A stretch of DNA of 51,252 nucleotides from Actinomycetes bacterium. Lineage in GTDB: Bacteria > Actinomycetota > Acidimicrobiia > Acidimicrobiales > Palsa-688. This document shows positions 7,618 to 18,223 of the stretch, piece after piece. Each line of letters starts with the position of its first letter. Position 1 is the first letter of the stretch. The stretch is from NCBI GenBank assembly GCA_021847945.1, contig JAJZNG010000047.1, forward strand, positions 1 to 51,252. Reading direction: 5' to 3'. A program made the translations under genes and the position numbers. The notes under the pieces are model-generated. The model saw nothing but the letters and a program-made list of their open reading frames with translations. It was not told the origin of the DNA and made no database searches.

Positions 7618-8567
7618 CCCGCCCGGCCGAGCGCCGCCTTCACCAGCTCAGCCACGCCGGTAGCACGAACGCGGTTCTGATCCTCTTGGTATTTGAGGAC
7701 ACTGCCGAGCGTCAACTCGACGGAGCGCCCGTCGATCTCACGCCTGCCCAGCGCAGCGAGCGATGCCGTCCAGTCGATCGACTCGGCGACGCCGGGCGGT
7801 TTGTAGAGGTGCATGCCGCGCAGGGCTTCCACAGCCGCGGCGACCTGGCGGGCCAGTTCCGGCAGCGCTTGAGGCGCCCGCCTCTCGATGATCGCCACCT
7901 CACGTTCGAAGTCGGGGTGCTCCACCCAGTGGTAGAGGCAGCGTCTCTTCAAAGCGTCGTGGACGTCCCTGGTCCTGTTCGAGGTGACGATAACCACAGG
8001 CGGCTCAATAGCGGTGAAAGTTCCTAGCTCCGGTACTGTCACCGCGTAGTCGGACAAGAACTCGAGGAGGAAAGCCTCGAACTCGTCGTCGGCACGGTCG
8101 ACTTCGTCGATGAGCAGCACTGCTGGTGGTCCGTCACGACCGTCGATCGCCGACAGCAGAGGCCTACGGACGAGGAACTTCTCGCTGTAGACCTCGTCCT
8201 CGATCGTCTCCCCGCCCCCAACTCCCTTGAAGGCCTCGGCGGCTCGCAGGTGCAAAAGTTGGCGGGCGTAGTCCCATTCGTAGACGGCTTGGGAGACGTC
8301 GATACCTTCGTAGCACTGCAGTCGCAGAAGCCTGCCACCCGTCCACGCTGAGAGGACCTTGGCTACTTCGGTCTTGCCGACACCAGCCTCCCCCTCAAGC
8401 AGCAGGGGCCGGCGTAGGGCCAAGGCCAGGAATATCGAAGTGCAAAGGGCCTCGTCCGCTAGGTATCCGTTAGCGGAGAGGCCGTCGCTGACCGACTCGA
8501 CGGTGAGATCGCTACGTCGGAACCCACCGCCGGCCGGTGACGTCTGAGGAGTCTGCGGGCCTGTCAC
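7614..8567 (-). CDS. coxD: CoxD-type MoxR AAA+ ATPase
   Basis: This 317-residue AAA+ ATPase of the MoxR group has Walker A at residues 59-66 (GEAGVGKT), Walker B in VLLIDEVDRADDEFEAFLLEFL, and sensor 1 in VIVTSNRTRDVHDALKRRC. In CO dehydrogenase systems CoxD is the chaperone ATPase needed for sulfuration and copper loading of the active site. It is followed by coxE with a 4-bp overlap and preceded by coxM with 9 nt between, so all belong to one unit. MoxR ATPases also occur outside cox clusters, but the neighbours decide the assignment. Confidence 0.92.
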   Translation of the reverse strand: MTGPQTPQTSPAGGGFRRSDLTVESVSDGLSANGYLADEALCTSIFLALALRRPLLLEGEAGVGKTEVAKVLSAWTGGRLLRLQCYEGIDVSQAVYEWDYARQLLHLRAAEAFKGVGGGETIEDEVYSEKFLVRRPLLSAIDGRDGPPAVLLIDEVDRADDEFEAFLLEFLSDYAVTVPELGTFTAIEPPVVIVTSNRTRDVHDALKRRCLYHWVEHPDFEREVAIIERRAPQALPELARQVAAAVEALRGMHLYKPPGVAESIDWTASLAALGRREIDGRSVELTLGSVLKYQEDQNRVRATGVAELVKAALGRAG

Positions 8568-8576
8568 CCCCGCAGA

Positions 8577-9401
8577 CTACGCCGCGCGGGCTTCTTCTAG
8601 CGCACGACGCACGAGCACCTTGGCGAGATGACGCCGGTACTCGGAGGAAGCGTTCAGGTCTGCGGGTGGTTCGAGCCCGTCCGACGCATGAGACGCCGCC
8701 TCGGTCTCGTCGGCCCCCCCAGCGAGGGCCGCCTCGACAGCAGAGGCCCGAACCGGCACGGAGCCCATGTTCACCAGGCTCACACCGGTGCGATCGCCTC
8801 TCACGGCTGCCACTCCGACGATCGCCCAGTCCTGGGCGCGTCGGTTGAACTTCTGGAAGGACCATCCGGCTCCTGTCGCCTTGGGAACCGAGATCTCGGT
8901 CAGAATCTCGTCTGGGCGAAGGGCGGTTTCCAAGAAGCCCAGGAAGAACTGCGAAGAGTCGATCGTCCGGGTGCCCGAGGGGCTCACAGCCGTGAACGTC
9001 GCTCCCATAGCCAGGCAGGCGGCTGGAAGGTCCGAGGCGGCATCCCCGTGCGCCACGGAGCCGCCTATCGTTCCACGATGACGCACCTGAGGGTCGCCTA
9101 CCTGACCGGCCACGTGAGCCACGAGAGGGGCGTGCTCGCCCACCAGGCGGTTCGTCTCGACGTCACGGTGGCGGGTCAACGCTCCGATGACCAAAGCGTC
9201 ACCCTCCTCACGAACGTAGGAGAGGTCGGGGATCCTGCCGATGTCGACAAGCGTCGACGGTGCCGCGAGGCGCAACTTCATGAGCGGGAGCAGGGAGTGC
9301 CCCCCGGCGAGCAGCTTCGCGTCGTCGCCGCCGTCACTGAGCATCATGAGAGCCTCGTCTAGGTTCGACGCACGTCGGTAGTCGAAAGATGCGGGTATCA
9401 C
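8577..9401 (-). CDS. coxM: CoxM-like FAD-binding subunit of a molybdenum hydroxylase
   Basis: The 274-residue protein begins at a GTG (9401) that follows AAAGGAG by 7 nt; the open frame extends to 9845 but that part is a shadow of coxS. It shows both FAD-binding motifs of the CO dehydrogenase medium subunit: AGGHS at 32-36 and TIGGSVAHGDAASDLPA near 106-122. This subunit takes electrons from the small subunit's iron-sulfur centres and passes them to quinone or another acceptor. Such subunits normally work in an (LMS)2 complex. The M and S subunits are here but no L gene lies anywhere in the window. Confidence 0.93.
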   Translation of the reverse strand: MIPASFDYRRASNLDEALMMLSDGGDDAKLLAGGHSLLPLMKLRLAAPSTLVDIGRIPDLSYVREEGDALVIGALTRHRDVETNRLVGEHAPLVAHVAGQVGDPQVRHRGTIGGSVAHGDAASDLPAACLAMGATFTAVSPSGTRTIDSSQFFLGFLETALRPDEILTEISVPKATGAGWSFQKFNRRAQDWAIVGVAAVRGDRTGVSLVNMGSVPVRASAVEAALAGGADETEAASHASDGLEPPADLNASSEYRRHLAKVLVRRALEEARAA

Positions 9402-9447
9402 TGGTCGGCTCCTTTGACTCGGCTGGTTGAAAAGGTTTCGCGGTCTT

Positions 9448-9924
9448 TCACGCCGCCCCCGCCTTGGCGCTTTCCGCTGCGTACAACGCCGCTGCGACGA
9501 TGTTGTGGTATCCCGTGCAGCGGCACAGGTTCCCCTCGATGCCCTCGCGCACCTCGGTCTCTGTCGGGTGCGGATTCTCCTTGAGAAGGGAAACGATCGC
9601 CATGACCATGCCGGGAGTGCAGTAGCCGCACTGAAGACCGTGCTTCTCCCTGAAAGCCTCCTGGACCGGGTGCAGCTCTCCGTCGGCGTCTGCGAGCCCT
9701 TCGATGGTCGTGATGTCCGCGCCGTCGGCTTGAACGGCGAGCATCGTGCACGACTTGACGGACTCGCCTCCCACGAGGACCGTGCAGGCCCCACACGACG
9801 AAGTGTCGCAGCCGATGTTGGTGCCGGTAAGGCCGACCGTCTCACGCAGATAATGAACCAGCAGAGTTCGTGGCTCTACGTCGTGGTCGTAGCGGGCACC
9901 GTTGACGGTCATCGAAACCTTCAT
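9448..9924 (-). CDS. coxS: CoxS-like [2Fe-2S] subunit of a molybdenum hydroxylase
   Basis: The 158-residue protein has a plant-ferredoxin-like cluster (Cys39, 44, 47 and 59) and a second four-helix cluster (Cys99, 102, 134 and 136, in QCGYCTPGM and CRCTGYH), the full ligand set of CO dehydrogenase small subunits. It would carry electrons from the molybdopterin site in the large subunit to FAD in CoxM. The ATG at 9924 was preferred over 9945 because a GGGGAG lies upstream and it matches the usual N-terminus. It is the first gene of the cox cassette, 73 nt after ftsB. The usual order has the large-subunit gene after coxS, but here coxM, coxD and coxE follow. Confidence 0.93.
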   Translation of the reverse strand: MKVSMTVNGARYDHDVEPRTLLVHYLRETVGLTGTNIGCDTSSCGACTVLVGGESVKSCTMLAVQADGADITTIEGLADADGELHPVQEAFREKHGLQCGYCTPGMVMAIVSLLKENPHPTETEVREGIEGNLCRCTGYHNIVAAALYAAESAKAGAA

Positions 9925-9997
9925 TGTTCGGCTCTCCCCTTCCATGTCGAAAGTTGTTGTCTGTAGACCATATCGTTACCGGGACCTCTGTGCATCC

Positions 9998-11607
<1,610 letters not shown>

Positions 11608-11657
11608 CTAAACGCTACCCCGCTGGCGGCCGGCGCGGAAGCACCCTCACGTCGACC

Positions 11658-13076
11658 CTACCCTGACGTGGTTTCGGCGGCCTTTACCTCGTCCCACAGC
11701 TCGTCTGTGATAGTCACACCTCTATCGGCGGCCAGCGTCTCCATGGCAGCGAAACGCGTCTTGAACTTGTTGGCCGAGCGCCGGAGCGCGGCTTCCGGGT
11801 CGACGCGAAGGTGCCTGGCGACGTTGACGAGAGAGAAGAGCACGTCGCCAAGCTCGTCGCTGATCGCCGACGAGCCCGAAGTGGCGGCGTCGATCTCGTC
11901 TTCGAGCTCGCGGAGCTCCTCGGTCACCTTCTGCCACGCTCCCGCAGCGCTGTCCCAGTCGAAGCCCGCAGAGCTGGCTCTAGACTGGGCCTTGTAGGCG
12001 TAGAGCAGGGCCGGCAAGCTGACCGGGATGCCGTCGAGGAGGCTGCTCCTGGCCTTTTCGAGCTTCTTGGCCTCCTCCCAGTTAGGGACTTCGGTTCCGG
12101 GTGGCCCGAACACGTGCGGGTGGCGTTCGACAAGCTTGTCGTGGATTGTCCTGGCGACGTCGGCCAGGTCGAACTCCCCTGCCTCGGCGGCGAGGTTAGC
12201 GTGGAAAGCCACCTGGAACAGCACGTCGCCCAGCTCCTCTTCAAGGTGCTCGTAACCGCCAGGGCTCTCCAATGCGTCGATCGCCTCCACCAGCTCGTAG
12301 GTTTCCTCCACGAGATGCCGGCTGAGGCTGGCGTGCGTTTGGCGGCGGTCCCAAGGGCAGCGCTCTCGCAGCAACCTGACGAGCTCTACCAACTGGGTCA
12401 GCTCCCCAGCGACACGGGACGCCAGTCGCGGGATCCACAAGCAGGTGAGGTGGTCAGCTTCGAAGCTGCGGTCCAGGTCTGACCAGGCCACTTCGAACAC
12501 CTTCTCGTCGGCGAGGCCGAGATGGGCCATAACGGTCACGTCGGGTCCGTCGTCGACGCAGAGCTTGATCTCCGACAGTATCATCTTGGTGTCGCACTGG
12601 CCGACGAGGAACGGGCCGGAGCTGCCTGCAGCGTCCAGGGCGAAGCGATGACCGTCGACTAGGCGGACTCCGGCCGCCATCGGATCGACTCCCAGACGCT
12701 GCCACGCGAGGTCGACGAATGAAAGCGACGGTATTATCTGCACATCGATTCTAGGGTCGTCGCGCAACAACGCCACGGTGCGCTCGGCGACCAGCGGCGA
12801 GCCCGGGACCGCGTAGATGACCGCTTCGTCTCGCCCGGCGGCTTCCTCGGCGGCGGCGACGAGTGCCTCGACGATCGACGAGTAAACCTCGCCCATAGTC
12901 GCAGCGTTGTCGTAGAGACGGTCGAAGGTCTCGGCCGGCGACACGAGGTCAGCGCTCGGATGGCGCGACGTCCGCACGAACCGCATAGCCGACGCTTCGA
13001 GCGCTTCGGCCGCAGCCGCGGAGAACAGCTTCGGGTCGCCGGGGCCTAAACCCACGACGACCACCCGGCCTGTCAC
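11658..13076 (-). CDS. mazG: Tetrapyrrole-methylase-like / MazG pyrophosphohydrolase fusion
   Basis: Residues 1-215 resemble the tetrapyrrole (corrin/porphyrin) methylase fold, with VVVVGLGPGDPKLF at the N-terminus and AVIYAVPGSPLVAERT near 85. Residues 230-470 form MazG: RCPWDRRQTHASL, EEtyE at 257-261 and Glu281-x-x-Asp284 for magnesium, with a degenerate second MazG repeat. MazG hydrolyses nucleoside triphosphates, including aberrant ones, to monophosphates. The fused form resembles the YabN type of Firmicutes. Whether the methylase-like part is active is unknown. The gene follows the SurA-like lipoprotein with a 4-bp overlap, as part of the mfd unit. Confidence 0.9.
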   Translation of the reverse strand: MTGRVVVVGLGPGDPKLFSAAAAEALEASAMRFVRTSRHPSADLVSPAETFDRLYDNAATMGEVYSSIVEALVAAAEEAAGRDEAVIYAVPGSPLVAERTVALLRDDPRIDVQIIPSLSFVDLAWQRLGVDPMAAGVRLVDGHRFALDAAGSSGPFLVGQCDTKMILSEIKLCVDDGPDVTVMAHLGLADEKVFEVAWSDLDRSFEADHLTCLWIPRLASRVAGELTQLVELVRLLRERCPWDRRQTHASLSRHLVEETYELVEAIDALESPGGYEHLEEELGDVLFQVAFHANLAAEAGEFDLADVARTIHDKLVERHPHVFGPPGTEVPNWEEAKKLEKARSSLLDGIPVSLPALLYAYKAQSRASSAGFDWDSAAGAWQKVTEELRELEDEIDAATSGSSAISDELGDVLFSLVNVARHLRVDPEAALRRSANKFKTRFAAMETLAADRGVTITDELWDEVKAAETTSG

Positions 13077-14116
13077 GCTTTAGGCGCCGCTGGTGGGGTG
13101 ATCTGGCCGTTGGACCATGTACCGTAGGCCGGATTGACCTTGACGTGAGCGGCGTTGACGACGGCGGTCAGCTGCGACGGCTCGCTTTGGGCGTTGAGCA
13201 GCGAAAGGACCCGGTCCACGCCGGGGGTTCGGCCCGGGGAGACCCTACTCACCCGCTCCAGGACCACATACCCGTAGTTCGTCTTGACCGGCGCCGAGAC
13301 GTCGCCGTTCGCGGCCAGCTTTAACGCCGCTGTCTGCCACGCCGGGGTCTGCGCTTCGACACCGGCCTGGTCGTAGCATGAGACCGACCCGACGAAGCCG
13401 CCCGAGGAGAGCTTCTCGGCTTCAGCGAGGGTGGTAGCGGTCGCCTGGCGCAGGCACAGCTGAGAGAACAGGTACGGCTCGACCTTGGCGTAGGAGCTCT
13501 GCAAAGCTGAAGCCGACGCGTTGGAGGGCACCAAAGCAGCCTCGTAGGCGAGGTCGTCCACGAGGAAGCTGCGAAGGGAGGCAGGGAAGTCGCTCCAGTA
13601 GCTGGCCTGAGACTCGTTGACCGCCCGGGCCGCTTCCAGCACGTCCTGACCGGGAAGCTGGTGGGTGGCGGATAACCGTTGGGCGAGGATGTCGAAGTTG
13701 ACGTTGTAACCCAAGATGTTCGCAACGAAAGCGCTGCTGTAAGTGCCAGGACCTCCCGCTCCTATCACTCCCACCCCGCTGCCACCTTGCGCTGTCGAGT
13801 TGGCCCTGTCGACGTCGCTCACGTACGTAGAGTTAGAGGCCCACTCGGCGAGCTGATGGTTGAGCGCTGCGACCGATATCACCTGTCCGTTCACGCTCGC
13901 CGCGTAGGGCGACCCGTTGCAAGCTGCGAGGCCGACCGCAGCGGTGAGAGCCCCGGATGCGAGCACGGCCGCTCTGAGAGTCCTACGTTCGCGCAGCTGC
14001 CCCCGACCCGCCAGCCGGCGCCTCGGGATCACCCGTGGCAGCCGGGGACTGTCCGGGAACTGGGTCGGGGGTGCGGGCAAGTTGTCATCCATATTCGTCA
14101 CGGCGTCTTTCTTCAC
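13073..14116 (-). CDS. SurA-like lipoprotein (possible peptidyl-prolyl isomerase)
   Basis: The 347-residue product has a long cytoplasmic N-terminus, then a hydrophobic segment near 46-62 ending in a lipobox Leu63-Ala-Ala-Cys66, so it is probably a lipoprotein held on the outer face of the membrane. ASVNGQVISVAALNHQLAEW right after the lipobox resembles the SurA N-terminal chaperone segment. A weak parvulin-like region near 210-300 ends with SAPVKTNYGYVVLERVS, typical of PpiC/SurA proteins, but parvulin catalytic residues are not obvious. It overlaps mfd by 4 bp upstream and mazG by 4 bp downstream. The inferred job is folding of secreted proteins, but function is unproven. Confidence 0.72.
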   Translation of the reverse strand: MKKDAVTNMDDNLPAPPTQFPDSPRLPRVIPRRRLAGRGQLRERRTLRAAVLASGALTAAVGLAACNGSPYAASVNGQVISVAALNHQLAEWASNSTYVSDVDRANSTAQGGSGVGVIGAGGPGTYSSAFVANILGYNVNFDILAQRLSATHQLPGQDVLEAARAVNESQASYWSDFPASLRSFLVDDLAYEAALVPSNASASALQSSYAKVEPYLFSQLCLRQATATTLAEAEKLSSGGFVGSVSCYDQAGVEAQTPAWQTAALKLAANGDVSAPVKTNYGYVVLERVSRVSPGRTPGVDRVLSLLNAQSEPSQLTAVVNAAHVKVNPAYGTWSNGQITPPAAPKA

Positions 14117-17100
14117 GGCGTCGCCGATGCTACCGGGGGGAACAGCTCCGAAAGCAAAACGCGCACGTGCTCGACGGGATCGGTGCTCTTGGACAGGGGA
14201 ACCACGAGTTGCCCGCTGTCCTGCTTGTAGACCGCTTTGGCGGCTAGACGGCCTAGGCGTACCGTCTGGGAGAATTTGAGCTCGACAGGAGCTATCCGGG
14301 CCGTGTACCCGGCCCCTGCCAGGCCGGACCCGCTAGCGACGACAGTCACTTCGCGTACCCCCACCCGGGCGCATTCGGCTCGCAGCATGGCGATGCTTAG
14401 AAGCTCGCGCGCCGGTTCGGGTAGCGGACCGAAACGGTCGAGCCATTCGCTTTCGATGTCGTCCACGGCGCTTCGGGAGCTGACCGTGGCGAGACGGCGG
14501 TAGGCCTCCAAGCGAAGGTCCTCCCTGGCGACGTAGTCGGAGGGAAGGTTTGCGCTCACGGGCAGGTCGAGCTTGATCTCCGCCGGCTCTCGCAGCGGCT
14601 CGCCTTTGAGCTCGGCCACCGCCTCGGAGACCATCTGCACGTACAGGTCATATCCCACGGCCGCTATGTGGCCGGACTGGTCTCCACCGAGCAGGTTCCC
14701 TGCACCTCGGATCTCCAGATCGCGCATGGCTATCTTGAAGCCCGACCCGAGCTCGGTGTGCTCGCCGATGGTCTTGAGCCTTTCGTAGGCCTCCTCGGAG
14801 AGAACCTGGTCCGGCGGGTAGAAAAGGTAGGCGTAGGCACGCTGACCGGAGCGTCCCACCCGGCCGCGCAGCTGGTGGAGCTGTCCCAGCCCCAGACGGT
14901 CTGCTCGGTCGACCACCAGCGTGTTCACGGTCGGCATGTCGATACCCGACTCGATGATCGTCGTGCAGACAAGCACGTCGTAGGCTCCCTCCCAGAAGTC
15001 CAAGACGACCCTCTCCAAGGCCCCCTCGTCCATCTGACCGTGCGCCACCGCTACGCGTGCCTCGGGTACCAGACTGCGGATGTCGTCAGCTTTACGTTCG
15101 ATGTCAGCGACCCTGTTGTGCACGTAGAAAACCTGCCCCTCCCGGAGCAACTCGCGGCGGATCGCTTCTGCGACAGCGCGCTCGTCGTGCTCCCCCACAT
15201 AGGTGAGGATCGGCTGGCGGTCCGCGGGAGGGGTGTGCAACAAGGTGAGGTCCCGGATGCCGGTGAGGCTCATCTCCAAGGTGCGCGGTATCGGGGTCGC
15301 GGTGAGAGTGAGGACGTCCACGTCGGCGCGCAGCTTTTTGATCGCCTCCTTGTGGTGCACGCCGAAGCGTTGCTCCTCGTCTACCACGAGCAGCCCGAGC
15401 GCCTTGAAAGACACATCCGACGACAGCAGCTTGTGGGTTCCTACGACGATGTCGACGCTACCGTCCGCCAGACCGTCGACGACGGCTTTGGCCTGAGATG
15501 GCGTCAAGAACCTCGAAAGCATCTCCACTCGAAGTGGGTAGCCGTCGAAGCGTTCAGTGAACGTCTGGTGGTGCTGCGAGGCGAGAAGCGTCGTCGGGAC
15601 CAGGACAGCCACCTGCTTCCCGTCCTGGACCGCTTTGAAAGCCGCCCGCAGCGCGACCTCGGTCTTGCCGAACCCTACGTCGCCGCACACCAGCCGGTCC
15701 ATAGGGCTCGGCCGCTCCATGTCAGCTTTGACGTCGGCGATCGCCGTGAGCTGGTCCGGGGTCTCTTGGTAGGGGAAGGACTCCTCTATCTCGGCCTGCC
15801 AGGGGGTGTCCGGGGCGAAAGCGTGCCCGGGGGAGCTGATCCGCTTTTGGTAGAGGACTACGAGCTCTTGGGCTATCTCACGGACAGCCGAGCGCACCTT
15901 GGTCTTGGTGCGCTGCCACTCCGCCCCGTTGAGACGGTTTAGGGCGGGGCTGTCCCCGCCGCTGTAAGGGCGAAGCAGGTCTACCTGGTCTGACGGTACG
16001 TAGAGCTTGTCGCCGCCTTTGTACTCCAGCAGCAGGTAGTCGCGCTCCACCCCACCGATCGAGCGTTTCACCATCCCTGCGAAGCGACCCACCCCATGTT
16101 GGTGGTGCACCACGAGAGAACCGCTGCGAAGATCGTCGAAGAAAGTTTCGGAGTTGCGGGCTTTGGGCCGCGGCCGGCGGTGGGTGCGCCTCCGGCCGGT
16201 CAGGTCGCTCTCGGCTACTACAGCAACACGGCGCTCACGGTACAAAAACCCCCGCTCCAGGGGTGCCACCACTACGTGGGCGCGGCCGTCGTCGAAGCCC
16301 GAAGGCGTCTCGTCCAGTGTCGCCGCAACGCCGTGGGATTCGAGAAGATCCCTGAGACGTGACGCGCTGGCGTGGCCGTCGGCGCAGACCGCGACCCGGT
16401 AGCGTTCGGCTTGGAGGGCTTTGAGCTGTCCTACGAGGCGTTCGCCTCCTCCGGCTAGGGGATCCCATCCAGACGCTCCGACCGTGAGCGTGTCGGGACT
16501 CTCCGGGGCTGCCGTGATGCTCAAAGTCGGCGCATTGGTTCGAGCCAGAAGCCGGTCGAAAGGCAGGTGCAGGCGGGGTAGGGCGTCGCCCTCGACGTTC
16601 CAGGTGCGAGCGAGGGTGGACACCAGGGAGTCCTCCTCGGCAACGAGGTCGAGTGCTCGGTCTCGCATCCTTCGCGGCTCAACGAGAACGACCAGCGCGT
16701 CGTCGGGAACCAAGTCTGCCAGGAGGTGCTCGTCGTCGGATAGCCACGCGAGCCAGGATTCCATCCCGTCGAAGAACGCTCCGTCTGCCAGTCGCTCCCA
16801 CTGGGCTCGACCCCAAGGGGCGCTGCGAACCAGTTCGGCGGCCCTGGCTCGTATTTCCTGGGTGGGACGCAGCTCCCTGCAGGCGAACAGCTCTACGCGC
16901 CCGACGTCTGCGTTCGAGCGCTGATCCCCGACGGAGAATTCGCTTAGACGGTCCACCTCGTCGCCCCAAAGGTCGATGCGCACGGGGACGTCAGCCGTAG
17001 AGCCATACACGTCGACTATCGAGCCTCTGACCGCGATCTCGCCGCGGTGCTCCACCTGGTACTCGCGCCGGTATCCCAGGCCCACGAGCCGTGCGACTAG

Positions 17101-17607
17101 ATCGTCGAGATCGACTGTGTCGCCCTTGGTTACGACGACCGGGTCGGTGTCTTCGACGTGAGGGCCGAGGCGCTGCAGGAGAGCCTTGACTGGAGCTACG
17201 ACGACCCGAGCGGACCCTGTCCCACCCTGCGAAGCCCAAGAGCGCAGATGCCACATGGTTCTCACCCTGCGGCCCATCGTCTCTGTCGCCGGGCTGACCC
17301 GCTCAAGTGGCAGGGTCTCCCAAGCGGGGCAGACGTCGACTGTTCCCGCCCCGAGGAATACCTCGAGGTCGCCAGCGAGACGTTCGGCTTCGGAGTGGGT
17401 CGGCGTCGCTACCACCACAAGCCGGCGTCGAAGCCTCTCGGCCAAGCTGGCAACGGCGAAAGCTCGCGCAGCTTCGGGGACGCTCAGCACCGAGCCGGGA
17501 GACTCGATCGCCAATTCGAGCACCTCGTCGTCGCCCGAAACGTCCAGCAGCGCTCCTAGAGGTCCGGAAGCCCTGTAGACCCGGGCCAGGTCAGTCACGT
17601 GACGCAT
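14113..17607 (-). CDS. mfd: Transcription-repair coupling factor
   Basis: This 1164-residue protein shows every Mfd module. The N-terminal UvrB-like region includes PAWETLPLERVSP near 94. The CarD-like RNA-polymerase-interacting domain, near 490-550, contains GSLVVHHQHGVGRF and EYKGGDKLYVPSDQ. The RecG-like translocase has Walker A at 642-649 (GDVGFGKT), a DEEQ box in VVDEEQRFGV, TATPIPRTLEMSL, and RGRVGRSGQRAYAY. A C-terminal TRCF domain follows. Mfd removes RNA polymerase stalled at lesions and recruits UvrA. Its start lies 17 nt inside pth, so the two are coupled, and it overlaps the lipoprotein gene by 4 bp. Confidence 0.97.
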   Translation of the reverse strand: MRHVTDLARVYRASGPLGALLDVSGDDEVLELAIESPGSVLSVPEAARAFAVASLAERLRRRLVVVATPTHSEAERLAGDLEVFLGAGTVDVCPAWETLPLERVSPATETMGRRVRTMWHLRSWASQGGTGSARVVVAPVKALLQRLGPHVEDTDPVVVTKGDTVDLDDLVARLVGLGYRREYQVEHRGEIAVRGSIVDVYGSTADVPVRIDLWGDEVDRLSEFSVGDQRSNADVGRVELFACRELRPTQEIRARAAELVRSAPWGRAQWERLADGAFFDGMESWLAWLSDDEHLLADLVPDDALVVLVEPRRMRDRALDLVAEEDSLVSTLARTWNVEGDALPRLHLPFDRLLARTNAPTLSITAAPESPDTLTVGASGWDPLAGGGERLVGQLKALQAERYRVAVCADGHASASRLRDLLESHGVAATLDETPSGFDDGRAHVVVAPLERGFLYRERRVAVVAESDLTGRRRTHRRPRPKARNSETFFDDLRSGSLVVHHQHGVGRFAGMVKRSIGGVERDYLLLEYKGGDKLYVPSDQVDLLRPYSGGDSPALNRLNGAEWQRTKTKVRSAVREIAQELVVLYQKRISSPGHAFAPDTPWQAEIEESFPYQETPDQLTAIADVKADMERPSPMDRLVCGDVGFGKTEVALRAAFKAVQDGKQVAVLVPTTLLASQHHQTFTERFDGYPLRVEMLSRFLTPSQAKAVVDGLADGSVDIVVGTHKLLSSDVSFKALGLLVVDEEQRFGVHHKEAIKKLRADVDVLTLTATPIPRTLEMSLTGIRDLTLLHTPPADRQPILTYVGEHDERAVAEAIRRELLREGQVFYVHNRVADIERKADDIRSLVPEARVAVAHGQMDEGALERVVLDFWEGAYDVLVCTTIIESGIDMPTVNTLVVDRADRLGLGQLHQLRGRVGRSGQRAYAYLFYPPDQVLSEEAYERLKTIGEHTELGSGFKIAMRDLEIRGAGNLLGGDQSGHIAAVGYDLYVQMVSEAVAELKGEPLREPAEIKLDLPVSANLPSDYVAREDLRLEAYRRLATVSSRSAVDDIESEWLDRFGPLPEPARELLSIAMLRAECARVGVREVTVVASGSGLAGAGYTARIAPVELKFSQTVRLGRLAAKAVYKQDSGQLVVPLSKSTDPVEHVRVLLSELFPPVASATP

Positions 17608-18175
17608 TGAACAGGTTCTGAGCCGCTGCTACACCTTCGTTGAGAATGCACTCTACGGCGTCGGCTGCGGTTTCGATGCTCACGTCGAGCTCGGCACGGG
17701 TCTTTTTCGCTGGGACTTTCAAGACGTGCTCCGCTCCGCGCTCTTTGCCTCCTGGTGGCTTGCCGATCCCGATGCGAACTCTTGCGAAGTCGTCGGAGTG
17801 AAGGTGCGCCTTGATCGATCGGAGCCCGTTGTGGCCTGCCAAACCGCCGCCCAACTTCACTTTTACCGCCCCGACGGGAAGGTCGAGCTCGTCGTGGACG
17901 ACGACGAGCCTTGCCAGGTCGTCTACCCCGAAGCGGCGGATGAGGAGCCTGACCGCTCTGCCAGAGTCGTTCATGAAGGTCTGGGGGAAAGCCAGGGCTA
18001 GGCGTCGCTCCCCGCCGGGACCATCGACACGAACCTCGCCGCTAAGTGAGTGGCAGCGATCAGGGCGCAGAGCGCCGCCGTGCCGAGAGGCGAGCAGGGC
18101 TACGACGTCAGCACCAACATTGTGAAGGGTGCCACTGTAGGCCGACCCGGGGTTGCCTAATCCCACCGCGAGCAC
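17591..18175 (-). CDS. pth: Peptidyl-tRNA hydrolase
   Basis: The 194-residue enzyme releases peptides from peptidyl-tRNA that drops off the ribosome. It has the N-terminal VGLGNPGSAYSGTLHNVG with the catalytic His, FMNDSGRAV with the substrate-binding Asn, VVHDELDLPVG with the catalytic Asp, and GGLAGHNGLRSI. The usual Arg before the catalytic His is Leu here (TLHNVG instead of TRHNVG), a small departure outside the catalytic triad. It lies between rplY and mfd, the standard actinobacterial order, and shares 17 nt with mfd. Confidence 0.95.
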   Translation of the reverse strand: MLAVGLGNPGSAYSGTLHNVGADVVALLASRHGGALRPDRCHSLSGEVRVDGPGGERRLALAFPQTFMNDSGRAVRLLIRRFGVDDLARLVVVHDELDLPVGAVKVKLGGGLAGHNGLRSIKAHLHSDDFARVRIGIGKPPGGKERGAEHVLKVPAKKTRAELDVSIETAADAVECILNEGVAAAQNLFNASRD

Positions 18176-18223
18176 GTCCGCCGGGGTCCCCTGGCGGGCC
18201 GGCAGGTCCGCAGGGGCCAGCGG

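Noticed and set aside
8628-9362. Plus-strand open frame of 244 codons
   Set aside because: Antisense to coxM; composition is typical of a shadow frame.
9402-9845. N-terminal extension of the coxM frame
   Set aside because: This part is a shadow of coxS, and a good ribosome binding site precedes GTG 9401.
4649-9924. Aldehyde or xanthine dehydrogenase operon instead of cox
   Set aside because: The combination of CoxD, CoxE and CoxG types is characteristic of CO dehydrogenase-like clusters, although without the L subunit the substrate cannot be fixed.
14668-15942. Long plus-strand open frame (424 codons)
   Set aside because: It lies wholly antisense to mfd, which is complete with all motifs. 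GC-rich genes often leave the opposite strand open; no protein family is recognisable.
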